A stretch of 64,000 nt of DNA from Metridium senile. Taxonomy: Eukaryota; Cnidaria; Anthozoa; Actiniaria; Metridiidae. Shown here piece after piece: positions 12,680 through 24,290 of the stretch. The position numbers and the translations under genes are program-made. The stretch lies in assembly GCA_949775045.1 (NCBI GenBank), contig OX459105.1:3290686-3354685 (forward strand), given 5' to 3'. The notes under the pieces are model-generated. The model was not told the DNA's origin, did no database searches, and worked only from the letters and a program-made list of their open reading frames with translations. The first letter of the stretch is position 1, and every line of letters begins with the position of its first letter.

Positions 12680-13989
12680 ATCCCTTTAAAAGGAAAAAAG
12701 AGAATTTTAGAACATGTACATTTCTTTATAAAAAAAAAAAACTTTTCATCGTAATAGATTTACTATTAAAAAAAGTAGTCATGGCAAATCTTCAAAATTC
12801 AAACAAAACACAAACGACCTGAAAGTTCTTTTGAAGTGGAAATAAAGACCTCATGTATCAAAACGTTTGTGTAAAACATCATTTTGTTCTGTAAAAAAAT
12901 AGGCTCGTTTAGAAACCATAAAATAGTCAATATTGCTAAATAAACGAAAGTTATTCAACCAGTTTTGAATTATGTTTGTATTTTAATTCATCTTTAATGT
13001 TTTCCGTTTATGAGTTTGTAAAAAGTACGTAATGAATAAATCCCTTTTTGAATCGACCAAAGGCCACGAAAAGCACAATCACAAACATCGCGTTAGTGTA
13101 CGGTTTTTATCTCGAACAGTAAATCAAAAGCTAGGAGATAAACCTTTTCTCTTTTCTTTCTATAATAAAACAGAGAAAGGGTTTTTCCTTTTTTGAACTT
13201 AATTATTTCAAGTTTTTAGGTGTTTTTTCACGCTCATTATCAAACAATTTTTCTCTCAAAAAACTGACTTGAAAAACATAATCCGTTGAAATTACTTTAT
13301 CGGTGATTATTTTCCTTAGGTTTTCTTCTTCTCAATGACATCAATAATATTTACCCACTGAAGGAAGCATTTTGAAGACAGTTTTCATAACGAATAAAGT
13401 CGCTTCTTTTTCAATTCTTTTACGTTACTGTAGTCTTTATTCTTCTACGAAGTTTTATCTACAGACACGTGTTCTTGGCCTTTCAGTCTTTGGCTTTTCT
13501 TGAGATAAATTTCTTCATTTTTGTCTCCTTCAAGTTTATTTTCTTCTTTGGTAGTCTTTATTCTTCCAAGAAATTTTATCTACAGACACGTTTTCTTGGC
13601 CTTTCAGTCGTTTCCTTTTCTACTGTTAAATTTCTTCATTTTTGTATCCGGCTCAAGTTTATTTTTTTCTTCGGCCAAAACTATCTTTGGTTTCTTTGAA
13701 GCTCATCTTTCTCAGTTGATATTTTTGAATATTGTATTTTGTTGTTGTTTGTTTGACTTTTTTGTCGATAAAAGAACAACCTGATTTGGGGTTCTACTAT
13801 TCGGCTCGCGCACGCATCCCTTTCCCGCCGAAATGTAACAGCCAATTGGCATCGCGATGGGCACGGACGTACGTCGTACGTACGCGCCCGCGATCCTATG
13901 TGGCTGTCCATGAAAAATGGACTTTGATGCATTACCATTTTTTCTTAAGTATGGTGCTCCGCTCGCGCGGGCCCAGCTCCGCTAAAATT
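12680..13989 (-). repeat. Copy 1 of the GC-hairpin-ended repeat family
   Basis: Reverse complement of the repeat seen at 17720-19118 and 43311-44840. Landmarks are a polypurine stretch (AAGAAGAAAATAAAC), the block GTCAAACAAACAACAACAAA, and a terminal CTCCGCTCGCGCGGGCC...AGCTCCGCT at 13960-13989. It contains a tandem duplication of about 119 bp (units starting near 13432 and 13551), also present in copy 2 but single in copy 3. Open frames on both strands are low-complexity and not credible genes. Confidence 0.75.
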
Positions 13990-14439
13990 TATATAAATAG
14001 CTTTAATCAATTTCAATGTCCAGGCAGGCAGGCAGACAGGCTGACATTTACTTGTTCTTTGCATAACTATAAAGTGTTAATGATTACGTAGCAAAGAATG
14101 TAGCCTGCATAAGCAGACCCTTATTAGCGCTCGAAACGTCTCCTACATAGATAGGTCTGCACACTGAGAACAGAAATTTCATACTGATTACGTTTTAAAT
14201 TGACACCTGATTTGTAATAGCAGAGCTCGCACGCAGTATACAAGGCATAAAATGGACAATAGCTCCATCCTACATCACTGACCTAGGTACTGTTACCTTT
14301 CAACAAAGTACATAAACTCAATACATGTTGATCAAATAAGAACTTGAAACTACCACTTACCAACTCAAACTCTGGAACATGAACCTTTAGTTACTTGTTA
14401 GGTCATTTACCGATCACTGATGTCAAATATATGCAATAC
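13990..14439. other. Spacer with a short GGCA run
   Basis: Contains CAGGCAGGCAGGCAGACAGG near 14022-14041. No gene seen. Confidence 0.5.
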
Positions 14440-14568
14440 CAGAAGTTCATAACCAGAAGTGTCCATCTTCATTGTTACCCTATGCCCTATCGTAAAGATG
14501 TATGTTATTTTTAGCGCGTAATCTGATTGGTTGAATTGACGAGGGTGAGATGGCGGGACAGTCAAAAA

Positions 14569-14838
14569 ATGGCGTCTGGCGTTGAAAGTTCACAAATAAT
14601 ATTCACAGACGAAAACTTAATTCCAAATGTTGTAGAGAACAGAAGTACAAATGAAAACGACTTTTCTACGTATGAAGAAAGAAGTGAGAGTGAAACGGAA
14701 ACATTTTGAGAAAGTTCAGATAGCTCAGACGAAGAAGTTGACGATGACGATACGAAGTGTCCGAAGGGGCGGAGAAAGCGACGACAAAATAAGAGATTGC
14801 AGGTTGAGAAAAATAAATTATGTGATATGGTGGATAAC
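14569..14838 (+). pseudogene. Acidic/basic N-terminal coding remnant inside the 2.7-kb element
   Basis: Starts at ATG 14569 (AAAAATGGCG context) and encodes MASGVESSQIIFTDENL..., rich in Glu, Ser and Asn. A TGA at 14707-14709 interrupts it. The same frame then continues with an acidic SSDSSDEEVDDDD run and a basic KGRRKRRQNK stretch that looks like a nuclear-localisation signal, reaching a donor GTAAGC at 14839. No DNA-binding fold or catalytic motif is visible. It is probably the first exon of a transposon gene. Only the stop shows decay, and the rest of the gene is not seen. Confidence 0.45.
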
Positions 14839-15201
14839 GTAAGCTCTGTGTTCGACAACAAAAAGATAGTCGAAAGATTCCATCGTTGATCTCGCTAATG
14901 GCAACTAATCTCAGAATAAAATGTATCGAAATCATCCGTAAATAAGAAATTAAAACAACTATGTGTGTCATGGGCCAGATATTTGGATTGTTTCAAACCT
15001 GGAAGAAATAGTAAAGAAAGAGAACAAATAGTCGATCTTAATGTGAAGTCTTTCAGCGCCGCAGAAATTCACAATTTTATAACACTTACGTCATGAATGT
15101 ATTACTGAATTTCGTCTTTAATACCTTAGATCTTAGGTGGCTCGATTGAGTTTTTTTTACGACCAATTTTCAACTTTCAATTTTAACTTTCAACTTTGAT
15201 G

Positions 15202-15389
15202 TTTTGCAATGTATTTTCCTTGCCATTGTTCAGATTTGACAGCTACCCGTGAATTCCTGTCTATCACGCGTAAACTTGCAACGTTTGAATAAAACCCGAT
15301 TGTCCGCCGTTGTAAGTTTACGCGAGATAGACAGGAATTCACGGGTAGGTGTGAAATCTGAACAATCGCGAGGGAAATACATTGCACAA
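15202..15389. repeat. Hairpin repeat nested in the 2.7-kb element
   Basis: Arms of about 80 bp: CCCGTGAATTCCTGTCTAT on the left and ATAGACAGGAATTCACGGG on the right, with matching TGCAATGTATTT/AAATACATTGCA outer ends. No target duplication is obvious. A solo copy of the GGTGGCTCGA end (see 15926-16740) lies just before it, near 15135. Confidence 0.8.
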
Positions 15390-15925
15390 CAACAAACGAC
15401 AAGAACTCAGTGCAAAGCCTACTAAAATAAACGTCGGCTTTTGATACCCTTAGAGTATATCAACCGAAATGAAAAGTTACAGTAAAAGAATATAGTCTAA
15501 CGAAGCTCTCAAGCAAGTTGTAAAAAAATTCAACGTCGGATATCAAATCGATAATTCCCTTTTCATGGAAGCAGGAGACAGAAACGCTTTGAATGCAATC
15601 ATCAACTGGTCGCTTCAGCTTTGGCTTTGGGACGTACCATATTTCGCATCTCTGACTACAAACTATTTCGTTGGGAGAACGAACGATCTTTAGTAATTTG
15701 GGGAAATAACCCAACTGGCTTTCTATGTTTTTGTAGTGTGTATCTCCTAGACCTCTACAAAGGACATGGTTCTTGCTTAACTTTTCTGTACCTAAACGGC
15801 GGTACTACATCATTAACAAAACAGTCTGGACTATCGTGACTTAGTTTCCCTTCTGCTATAACTTCTACGAGGTTAATAAGACTCAGCTTCCAGATACTAT
15901 TTGCCCAAATAATTAGCTAGCTTAA

Positions 15926-16740
15926 GGTGGCTCGACTAAGTATTTTTGAAGGGCCACCGTCGCTGTTTGATCGCAAAGTACGTCGTGCGTAGAAAAATAA
16001 TTTCAAATTAATTTCCATAGCGAGTTCAGGCATAGACTGAAGTTTGTTCTGATGTTTCAAATATTGCAATCGGAACTAGCAATAATTTTTTTATGATAGA
16101 AAAGTAGTTTTGACAAATACGACAATTTTAGGCGAAATAGAGTTTTCTATAAAACCGCATTGATTGTTTCACAAACTTCAGATCAAGGTCTTCGTTGTTG
16201 CTGAAAATAAAAAATTTATATGGAGACATTTTTGAATAAAACGCTTTTAAACATTTACACAACAAATAAATTAAATTAATCAAGCATCCATTTCACTTGA
16301 TCAAAAACATCACTACAAAAGCTCAGAAAAAGTTGCTTTTGGTCTCATTTGGTCAACAAATGTCTTAGTTATCCGTCTGGCGAACATGAACGAAATCACT
16401 TCAGGCTATTAAAACAACACTTGACTACCGTTCGTTTATAGCCGAGCAGCTCCGAGTGTGATCGTTTGAATATTATATTATAATGACAAAGGACGGTAAC
16501 GCAATTCCAGCCAGTTTTTACAAAGAAAAATTGCTTGATAACGAGCGTATTTGTCAAAACTACTTTTCTATCATAAAAAATTATTGCTAGTTCTGATTGT
16601 AATATTTGAAACATCAGAACAAACTTCAGTCTATGCCTGAACTCGCTATGGAAGTTAATTTGAAATTATTTTTCTACGCGCGACGTACTTTGCGATCAAA
16701 CAGCGACGGTGGCCCTTCAAAAATACTCAGTCGAGCCACC
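15926..16740. mobile_element. TTAA-flanked element with ~205-bp inverted repeats
   Basis: Starts GGTGGCTCGACTAAGTATTT and ends with its near-complement. TTAA is present on both sides (15922-15925, 16741-16744). The long arms include TTTGATCGCAAAGTACGTCG and TCAGGCATAGACTGAAGTTT. TTAA targets are used by piggyBac and Kolobok transposons. There is no coding capacity, so this is a non-autonomous copy nested in the 2.7-kb element. Confidence 0.82.
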
Positions 16741-16854
16741 TTAACAGGTTTTGTGCAGTTGTGACTACATTCGCACTGAGATAATCAGGCCAATCGTCCC
16801 GTTCTTGTAGTGATTTGGATTTTTTCAAACTTTTCTTTTGCTACTGCTACTTAC

Positions 16855-16961
16855 AAACTATCAGCCTCTTTAGCCGCTATATTTTGTTTTGCTTTTTCTG
16901 CTAAACAACGGAGCAATTTCTCCCTTTTTAGACTGACATTCGCCGTCACCGGCGACGCCAT
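16855..16961 (-). CDS. First exon of an unidentified gene inside the 2.7-kb element
   Basis: Starts at ATG 16961 and encodes 35 residues (MASPVTANVSLKREKLLRCL, then AEKAKQNIAAKEADS) plus two bases before the donor GTTT|GTAAGTAG. It is lysine/alanine-rich and probably helical. It points toward the plus-strand frame at 14569, so the element carries two convergent genes of which only the 5' ends remain recognisable. No function is assigned. Confidence 0.4.
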
Positions 16962-17136
16962 TTCGTTGCTTCGCGTGTCACGCTAAAAGCGCCTAACCAA
17001 TCAGACATTGAGTTTCACATTTCCTTGTCATGATTGGCTGAGCGTGCAAATCTAAAAATAACTAAATAACTTATACATCTTTACGATAGGGCATAAGTTA
17101 ACAATGAAGATGGACACTTCTGGTTATGAACTTCTG

Positions 17137-17719
17137 GCAATACCAATATGGGATAAGGCTGCCACTTCATTGTCATATTTTTTTTAATTCAATAATAGAT
17201 AAGAATGATACCAACAAAGGTAAAAAAAAAAAAATTGAGACAAAAATATATTTAATTCTTGACAAGTTATAAGAATTTCCAAGTGTGAAAAACACGGCAA
17301 CAACTAGGCTAGCAAGGAAACAGTTCACTATATCATTCTGTAATTTTGATTCCAAATAGCTTCACTTGAATTTTATTTATGGCAATAAAACTTTCCAAAA
17401 ATACATTTGTGCTTGCTCTTTCTGATGGTGGTGCTTATTTTTTAAGATTAGGTATCTATTTTTGAAAGTCAATTGGCATTCAGTCAATGTATATATAGTA
17501 TTTACTTATCATCATTTGAACAAAAAATATATTTTAAAATTTCAATCCATTTTTTTTCTGTAAGCAAGTAACAGTGAGAGTTATGACACTAAAAGATCTA
17601 TCTACATCCGGTCACATAGCTTCAATTTGCCGGCTGCACTTTGATCGGGCTTACGATTGGCCAATTGAGACCACTTGGTCCGTGTCGTACACCACCTGAG
17701 CAGAGCCCGAAAGCAGGTG
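17137..17719. other. Spacer
   Basis: AT-rich DNA with an A-run at 17220-17234. No gene or clear repeat seen apart from the GCAATAC flank of the neighbouring element. Confidence 0.45.
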
Positions 17720-19118
17720 GTTCTTTTATCGACAAAAAAAGTCAAACAAACAACAACAAAATACAATATTTACAATATCAACTGAGAAAGATGAACATCG
17801 AAGAAAACAAAGATAGTTTTGGCCGAAGAAGAAAATAAACTTGGGCCGGATACAAAAATGAAGACATTTAACAGTAGAAAACAAAAAGGCTGAAAGGCCA
17901 AGAAAACGTGTCTGTAGATAAAACTTCTTGGAAGAATAAAGACTACCAAAGAAGAAAATAAACTTGAAGGAGACAAAAATGAAGAAATTTATCTCAAGAA
18001 AAGGAAAAGACTGAAAGGCCAGAATAAGTGTCTGTAAAAAAAACTTCGTAGAAGAATAAAGACTACAGCAACGTAAAAGAACTGAAAAAGAAGCGACTTT
18101 ATTCGTTATGAAAACTGTCTTCAAAATGATTTCTTCAGTACAGTTTATTTATGGATTTTCAAGCTTGGCAGTTTAACTATGACCCATGTTTAATTCATCA
18201 AAACTGATTCAAGTACATACATGTATTCGTCAAAATATTATCGATGATATTGCAGGGGCGGATCCAGGGGAGGGGAATTGGGTGACTTCCCCCTCCCCCC
18301 TCTTTTTCTAAGCAGTTATATCTTACGTCCGGGATAGCTCCAGCATTATTGGGTTTTTTATATATCCGAAACCAAAATCCACCCCCCCCCCTTTTGAAAA
18401 TCCTGGATCCGCCACTGTATTGAGAAGAAGAAAACCTCAGGAAAATATTCACCGATAAATTTCAACGGATTATATTTGTCAAGTCAGTTTTTTCAAAGAA
18501 AATTTGCTTGATAACGAGCGTGAAAAAATACCTAAAAACTTGAAATAATTAAGCTTCAAATAAGGAAAAATCCTTTCTCTTTTTTTATTATAGAAAGAAA
18601 AGAGAAAAGGTTTATCTCCTAGCTTTTTAATTTACTTTTCGAGATAAAAACCGTACACTAACCCGATGTTTGTGATTGTACTTTTCGTGGCCTTTGGTCG
18701 ATTCAAAAAGGGATTTATTCATTACGTACTTTTTACAAACTCATAAACGGAAAACATTAAAGATGAATTAAAATTCAAACATAATTCAAAATTGGTTCAA
18801 TAACTTTTGTTTAATTAGCAATATTGACTATTTTATGGATACTAAACGAGCCTGTTTTTTTACAGAACAAAATGATGTTTTACACAAACTTTTTCATAAT
18901 AAAATACCTTGTTTTAACATCCTTGTCTTTTCAAATCGATCCTGTGTTGGTTGATACTTGAGGTCTTTAATTCCACTTCAAAATAACTTTCAGGTCGTTT
19001 GTGTTTTGTTTGAATTTTGAAGATTTGCCATGACTACTTTTTTTAATAGTAAATCTTATACGATGAAAAGGTTTTTTTGATAAAGAAATGTTCTAGAATT
19101 CCCTTTTTTCCTTTTAAT
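17720..19118 (+). repeat. Copy 2 of the GC-hairpin-ended repeat family
   Basis: Matches copy 1 (inverted) and copy 3 (direct). It lacks the GC-hairpin end and begins at GTTCTTTTATCGACAAAAA. It carries two ~120-bp internal units, as copy 1 does. A 165-bp element (18253-18417) is inserted relative to the other two copies. The right boundary is near CTTTTAATACAT (19118), just before the long-TIR element. Confidence 0.78.
18253..18417. mobile_element. 165-bp hAT-like MITE (CAGKGGCGGATCCAG ends)
   Basis: The ends are CAGGGGCGGATCCAG and the complement of CAGTGGCGGATCCAG, flanked by TATTG at 18248-18252 and 18418-18422. Copies 1 and 3 of the host repeat lack it and read straight through at this point (CATTGAGAAGAAG and CATTGAAGAGAAG). 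From memory, CAGTGGCGGATCCAG-type ends occur on hAT-like MITEs in many animals. hAT normally makes 8-bp duplications, whereas only 5 bp match here. Confidence 0.82.
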
Positions 19119-19469
19119 ACATAGTTACCATCCTATTTAGCCTGATTTTCAGAGCGGGCCTGGGTCTTACGCTATCACTTTCTCCCCAAACTCTCTTCAA
19201 ACCATGAGCGATAGGATACATGAAGCTCGTGAACGAAGACATAATTTGCTTTGAAACTAATATATAACATATAAAAAGCATGAATAAATGAACTACTTAC
19301 CTGTAGCTTGACTTTATTTCTTTTATCGTCCTCGAGTTGTATTTCAAAAATGGCGCCTTCAATAAATCTAATTTTGTACAGGCCTAGTCTCTCACGGACT
19401 TATTATATCTATTTAGGCTTATTACGTCATACATTCACCCCTCGAAGCTATATCTACACTGGGTAGGAA

Positions 19470-20125
19470 TTCTTATTTCGGCTTTCGTGCTATGGTGTAA
19501 GAACTTTGCCATGCAATCTTCCATATAAGGCAATGTGCCATGCAATGTTCTAGGGTGATGTAAAGTACGCAATCTTTTATGAGTTAAGGTACGTTATAGG
19601 GTAGGGTAAGGCACAAGTTTTCAATGACCACAGGATTATAATACTTGCAAAATTTTAGAGTAGCAAGAGCCATCGCCAAGAGCTATGCACTCAAAATAGA
19701 TTATGGTTTGTACAGTTATATTTTTTATATTATTTTACGACCAGACGACGCAATTATAAAATGTCGATGAGCTGTTGTTACTTTGAGAGCTGCACATTTA
19801 ATAGTATGTCTTCTTTTAACAATTTTATAATAAAGAAAAATACATGAGATGAAAAATATGTTTTCCCAGATAACGTACTACAGAAAGCAAATTCGTTTTA
19901 CGAAATAATTCAATAGTGAGAAATTCTTGCTTCTAATTATAGACCCATAAGAAAAGAATAATATCTGAGGCATTGTTCATAGAAGACACTAAACAAAGCC
20001 TGGATCGGATGAACAATCAGAGCCTCTCACTCTTGATTAGTTTGTACAAAATTTGCATTCTATGCATTCGTAGCTAGATGATGACTATAGTTGATAACCT
20101 GAAAAACTAAAAAAAAACATTCCTG
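19470..20125. other. Interior of the long-TIR element, left side
   Basis: AT-rich DNA, no coding capacity recognised. Ends with CCTG (20122-20125), the target duplication of the LTR element. Confidence 0.5.
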
Positions 20126-20274
20126 TGTGAATTCCGATGAACTACGCCAGATTCTGGTGCATAAATTGCATTTTAATTCGAGAACAACAAAACGTGTTTC
20201 ACAACGAAGAATGTCTTTTCCCAGCAAAACCCTTGCGGGCCGGGGGGATTCCACAGGGAACCCAAACCGTTACA
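20126..20274 (-). repeat. 3' LTR of the gypsy element
   Basis: 149 bp, TG...CA ends, identical to 25952-26100 except for one base (position 10, C versus A). Flanked on the outside by CCTG, which is repeated at 26101-26104. Confidence 0.95.
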
Positions 20275-20288
20275 GTACTCCCCCTCTA
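20275..20288 (-). other. Polypurine tract
   Basis: On the minus strand, AGAGGGGGAGTAC directly precedes the 3' LTR start TGTAACGG. This is the expected place and composition for plus-strand DNA priming during reverse transcription. Confidence 0.8.
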
Positions 20289-20313
20289 GTTACAACATGT
20301 AACGTTGTGGTGC

Positions 20314-23300
20314 TTAAACGAGTCTTCCACTACGTGTTTGGTAGGATGCAGGAAGGGGTTGGATATCCTTGGTTGCTTGTGGTTTAGTATGATTTACTGC
20401 GGTTTGCTGAACGGACTGTCTTAAAGCCTCTGTGTTGCTTTGTAGCTCGTTGTCAGCGGACGTCTCGATAAATGCAGGTTTGAGACGATCTAAGGATACT
20501 GTGTCTTGACGCCCATCAAGATCAAGCTTGAAACACTTTGGGTAACGCTGCAGTATACGATACGGCCCCTTGTAAGATCGCTCCAATGGCTTTTTGACAT
20601 CATCCTGCCTGACAAAAACATGTGTACAAGTGTCCAATGCTTTGTGGATGTAGACCGGTCGAGAGCGATGTTTTGTAGGTGTTGCTTTGAGTGACTGCAT
20701 ACAGCTCTTGAGCTTGTTAACAAATTTCGAGGTTGGAACCACTAAGTCTTGCGACTCATAGTTGAGCAATTGCGCAGGTAAACACAAAACAGTTCCATAA
20801 ACAAGTTCAGCAGTGCAAGCTTGCAGTTCTTCTTTAAAAGCACTTCTCACTCCTTGAAGGATTAAGGGCAGAGCATCCACCCAGGTTCCGCCTGTTTTAG
20901 TTTTGAGAGAACTTTTGAGTTGTCGATGAAACCGTTCAATGATTCCATTTGAGATTGGATGGTAGGCGGTTGTACGAACTTGTTTGGTTCCTAGAAGTTT
21001 GCTAAGTTCCTTCCACAGTTGTGATTCAAACTGCCTTCCTCTATCTGTAGTTACTGTTGACGGAACTCCGAATCTTGCTATCCATCCGGAGACAAAAGCT
21101 TTAGCCACAGTTTCTGCTGTAATACCACTTATTGGTATAGCTTCCGGCCAACGTGTGTAACGATCGATACACGTAAGTACACATCTGTATCCTTCTGCTG
21201 ACGGTAGGGGACCCACCAGATCAATATGTACATTGTCAAATCTGCGCTTTGGAAGGTCAAAATTACCAAGAGGTGTAACTGTGTGACGGTAAACCTTTGA
21301 TCGCTGGCATGCCACATATTCCTTAGACCATTTCCGCACATCGGTATTTATTCTGGGCCAGATGAAACGAGATGTAACAAGTCTCTGTGAAGCACGTATT
21401 CCAGGGTGTGACAGTCCATGTAACAAATTGAACATTGGTCTTCTAAATTCTTTAGGTAAAAATGAACTTGGAGTACCAGTAGAAATGTCGCACAATACAG
21501 GTTTTGTTGCACCTGTGAAGAGTACTTCCTTGAACTGTACTGTGTTGCTGTTGTGTATGATGCCTTGTATCTCAGGATCGTCGGCCTGAACTTCAGCGAG
21601 CAAGTCATAATCTAAACTTGGGCTTTCCTCTACAGCATTTATGGTCAATCGAGAGAGTGCATCGGCTGCTGCATTAGAACTACTTTTGATATGACGGATG
21701 TCTGTAGTAAACTCTGAGATGTAGGACATTTTACTGGCTTCTCTGGGTGTGTATTTATCCGAATTGCTATTGAAGATGAATGTCAGTGGTTTATGATCAG
21801 TACGAACATAAACGTTCCTGCCTTCTAGAAGGTGTCGAAAGTGTTTGATTGCTAGATAAATCCCCAACAACTCTCTTTCGAATGTGCTGTATCGAGTTTC
21901 TGCTGGCTTAAGTTTTTTAGAGAAAAAACCATGTGGTTGCCAATCACCGTTGACCTTCTGTTGTATTACTGCACCTACAGCGACGTCTGATGCATCTATA
22001 ATCAGACATGTTTCGGCTGTTGGATGCCAATGAGAGAGGTGTGCTGCTGCTGCTAAGGCTTTTTTTAGTTTGTTAAAATGTTCGACGAGTTGATCGGTCC
22101 AATGCGGTGACCTTCTGCGTCGGTCTGCCTCCGTTAGACAACTAAGGAGTGGGGCCTGTAGTGTAGCACACTCAGGTATAAAGTTGTGGTAAAAGTTTAC
22201 CAAACCAAGGAATTCTCTAAGCTTCTTGGTAGATTCAGGAAGAGGAAAATCCAGAACTGCCTGGACTTTCTCTTGCAGTGGTCGTATGCCTTCCTTGCTG
22301 ATATGATGGCCCAAGAAGGTTAACTCGGATTTTCCGAACTCGCACTTATCTGGGTTGATGATGAGTCCATATTGATCTAATCTATGGAATAACATTCGCA
22401 GATGTTATTCGTGTTCTTGTGGTGTTGTGCTAGCTATAAGAATGTCATCAATGTAACCATAGCAAAAGTCTAGTCCATGAATGACCTGATCAATAAACCT
22501 CTGAAATGTTTGAGCTGCGTTACGCAAGCCAAATGGCATTCGAGTGAATTCAAACATTCCGAAAGGTGTGGTCAGTGCCGTTTTGTGCACATCGCTGGGT
22601 TCTACAGGAATCTGGTGATATGCACGAACTAAATCCACCTTTGAATAAACGGTTGTGCCGTGTAGACTTGATGTGAAATCCTGAATGTGTGGAATTGGAT
22701 ACCGGTCTGGTACTGTTATGTCATTAAGAGCTCGGTAATCGCCACATGGTCTCCATTCTCCGGGCTTTTTCTTAGGCACCATGTGCAAAGGTGAAGACCA
22801 GTTGCTTTTCGAGGGTTGAATGATACCCAGGTCCATGAGATTGCTAAATTCGGTACGTGCTATTTTCATCTTCTCTGGAGCTAGTCGCCTAGGTCTGGCA
22901 TACACTGGTTGTCCTCTTGTAATGATATGATGAGTTACGTTGTGTTTAACATGCATGTCCTGGGTAACCCTGGTTAGCGACGAAAAATCGTTGAGTATTC
23001 TGTGATACTTTGAGTGTGATCCCACAGTTATAGGGCTGACTGAGAATACTTGGGTTGTTAAGCCTTGAGTACTTAGGTAAGTTGTAGCATCGAGCAGCCT
23101 GCTTTTACTAACATCAACAAGTAAACCATAGTGGCGCAGAAAGTCTGTTCCAAGAATTGGAAATTGAACGTCTGCAACAATAAATTTCCACTGAAACTTT
23201 CGGTGTAAGCCAAGGTTTAAGTTAACTGAACGTGTACCATACGTTTTAATTCTGCTGTGGTTTGCAGCTTCAAGATAAATCGAACTTGGTGGGAGGGGCG

Positions 23301-23430
23301 GTCCCTGTTTGTTGAACGGTAAAACACTAACTTCTACCCCAGTGTCAACTAAAAACTGTTTTCCTGAATTACTGTCTGTAACGAAAAATAAGCGACTCTT
23401 TGTTTCTGTCAGCATGTTGGTCGCTGACAC
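20314..23430 (-). pseudogene. pol: Gypsy pol: protease, RT, RNase H, integrase, with one internal stop
   Basis: The protease shows [13 protein letters not shown] (catalytic DTG) near the N-terminus. Reverse transcriptase follows, with [10 protein letters not shown] in place of the usual YxDD context. A TAA at 22405-22407 interrupts RT just after that motif, and the same frame continues from 22404. RNase H is seen as [18 protein letters not shown] and [11 protein letters not shown]. The integrase has both zinc-finger histidines (LLHGLSHPG), but one of its two cysteines appears as tyrosine (KEYVAC). The DD35E triad is visible in [15 protein letters not shown] and [10 protein letters not shown]. 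The product would process and integrate the element's cDNA. The stop and the finger change make it a pseudogene. Confidence 0.9.
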
Positions 23431-23431
23431 T

Positions 23432-23613
23432 TACGGTAGCTGACACTTACGGGCCTTGCCTCCAAATCGCTGGTGATACCAACACAGGGTTTTTTTGCCA
23501 GTTTGCAAGCTCACTGTTGGTTGTCCAGCAGGCTTTGTCCGCTTTTGGGTCAGTGTGGCTAAGGTGTTGTTTATCTCGTTCAACTGGGCTTGCAAGTTGT
23601 CGAAAGCTGCTAA
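23432..23613 (-). pseudogene. gag: Gypsy gag, C-terminal part with CHCC-type motif
   Basis: The frame of gag resumes here after the inserted element. It carries the CWYHQRFGGKARKC motif that replaces the classic zinc knuckle in CsRn1-like elements. A tandem duplication of about 16 bp (CCGTAAGTGTCAGC repeated) introduces a stop before the downstream protease frame. Confidence 0.82.
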
Positions 23614-24290
23614 CTCAGATCACAGGGAGCCCACATTCATTGTTGATTTCCGAATAAAAAAATTGATAAATGTAAATAAAATCGATCAACGTTTAATGCC
23701 GTGTCACGCGATTGTTTGACCTAACTGGTAAACACCGGTATCCTATATCCACGATCATTTCTTACCCGGCGGGGTACGTTATTAGCGTCTCGGGTTTCGG
23801 CTTACCGGATTAACCGTTAAGGCTTCTCAAAGCTAAGAAAGAGACAAGGGACGCAGCTCGAGATGGGCACCCCTAATAAAAATTCTGAAAAAAATTCAAG
23901 AAACTTCTTGAAAGCTTTAAACCTCTCAAAGTTGATGCTCAGATAGATTATCTAACGTATGACATTAACAAAAAAAATCAGAATGGTCCTTAGTGCTGAT
24001 GACAGGGCAGCAAATTATTAGCGTTGTTTCGAACAGTCTCTGCCTAGGGTTAGGGGGGACGGAAGTGAAATTGAACGCTTAAAGATATGTGTTTATTGTC
24101 GTAAACTTGACAGCTCGGTCATTAAGTCAGTATTGTAACTTCCGTTCTGCATACGATTATCTTTTTCGCGCAGTCTTTTATATGTGATAGCCCGCGAAAT
24201 AAAAGTTTTTGTAACTATAACTGGCTTCGGTATTCGTTCATAAGAATCTTCTGCGGGAAGCTACATTGTTTCAGATTCGTTTGGCCTGTG

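Larger units (their letters stand above)
14440..17136. mobile_element. 2.7-kb TIR element with two convergent first exons
   Basis: The terminal inverted repeats are about 70 bp (CAGAAGTTCATAACCAGAAG, then TGTCCATCTTCATTGTTA). They are flanked by GCAATAC at 14433-14439 and 17137-17143, which reads as a 7-bp target duplication (5 bp, CAATA, if the TIR starts one base earlier). Just inside the left end a plus-strand reading frame starts at 14569, and just inside the right end a minus-strand exon starts at 16961. Both begin MAS. The interior is filled with palindromic insertions, so the element looks like an internally degraded two-gene DNA transposon. I cannot assign a superfamily. Confidence 0.72.

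Noticed and set aside
13681..13938. 85-residue frame in repeat copy 1 and its relative at 43395-43628
   Set aside because: Shared because the repeat is shared. The frames start differently, are not conserved in copy 2, and show no domain.
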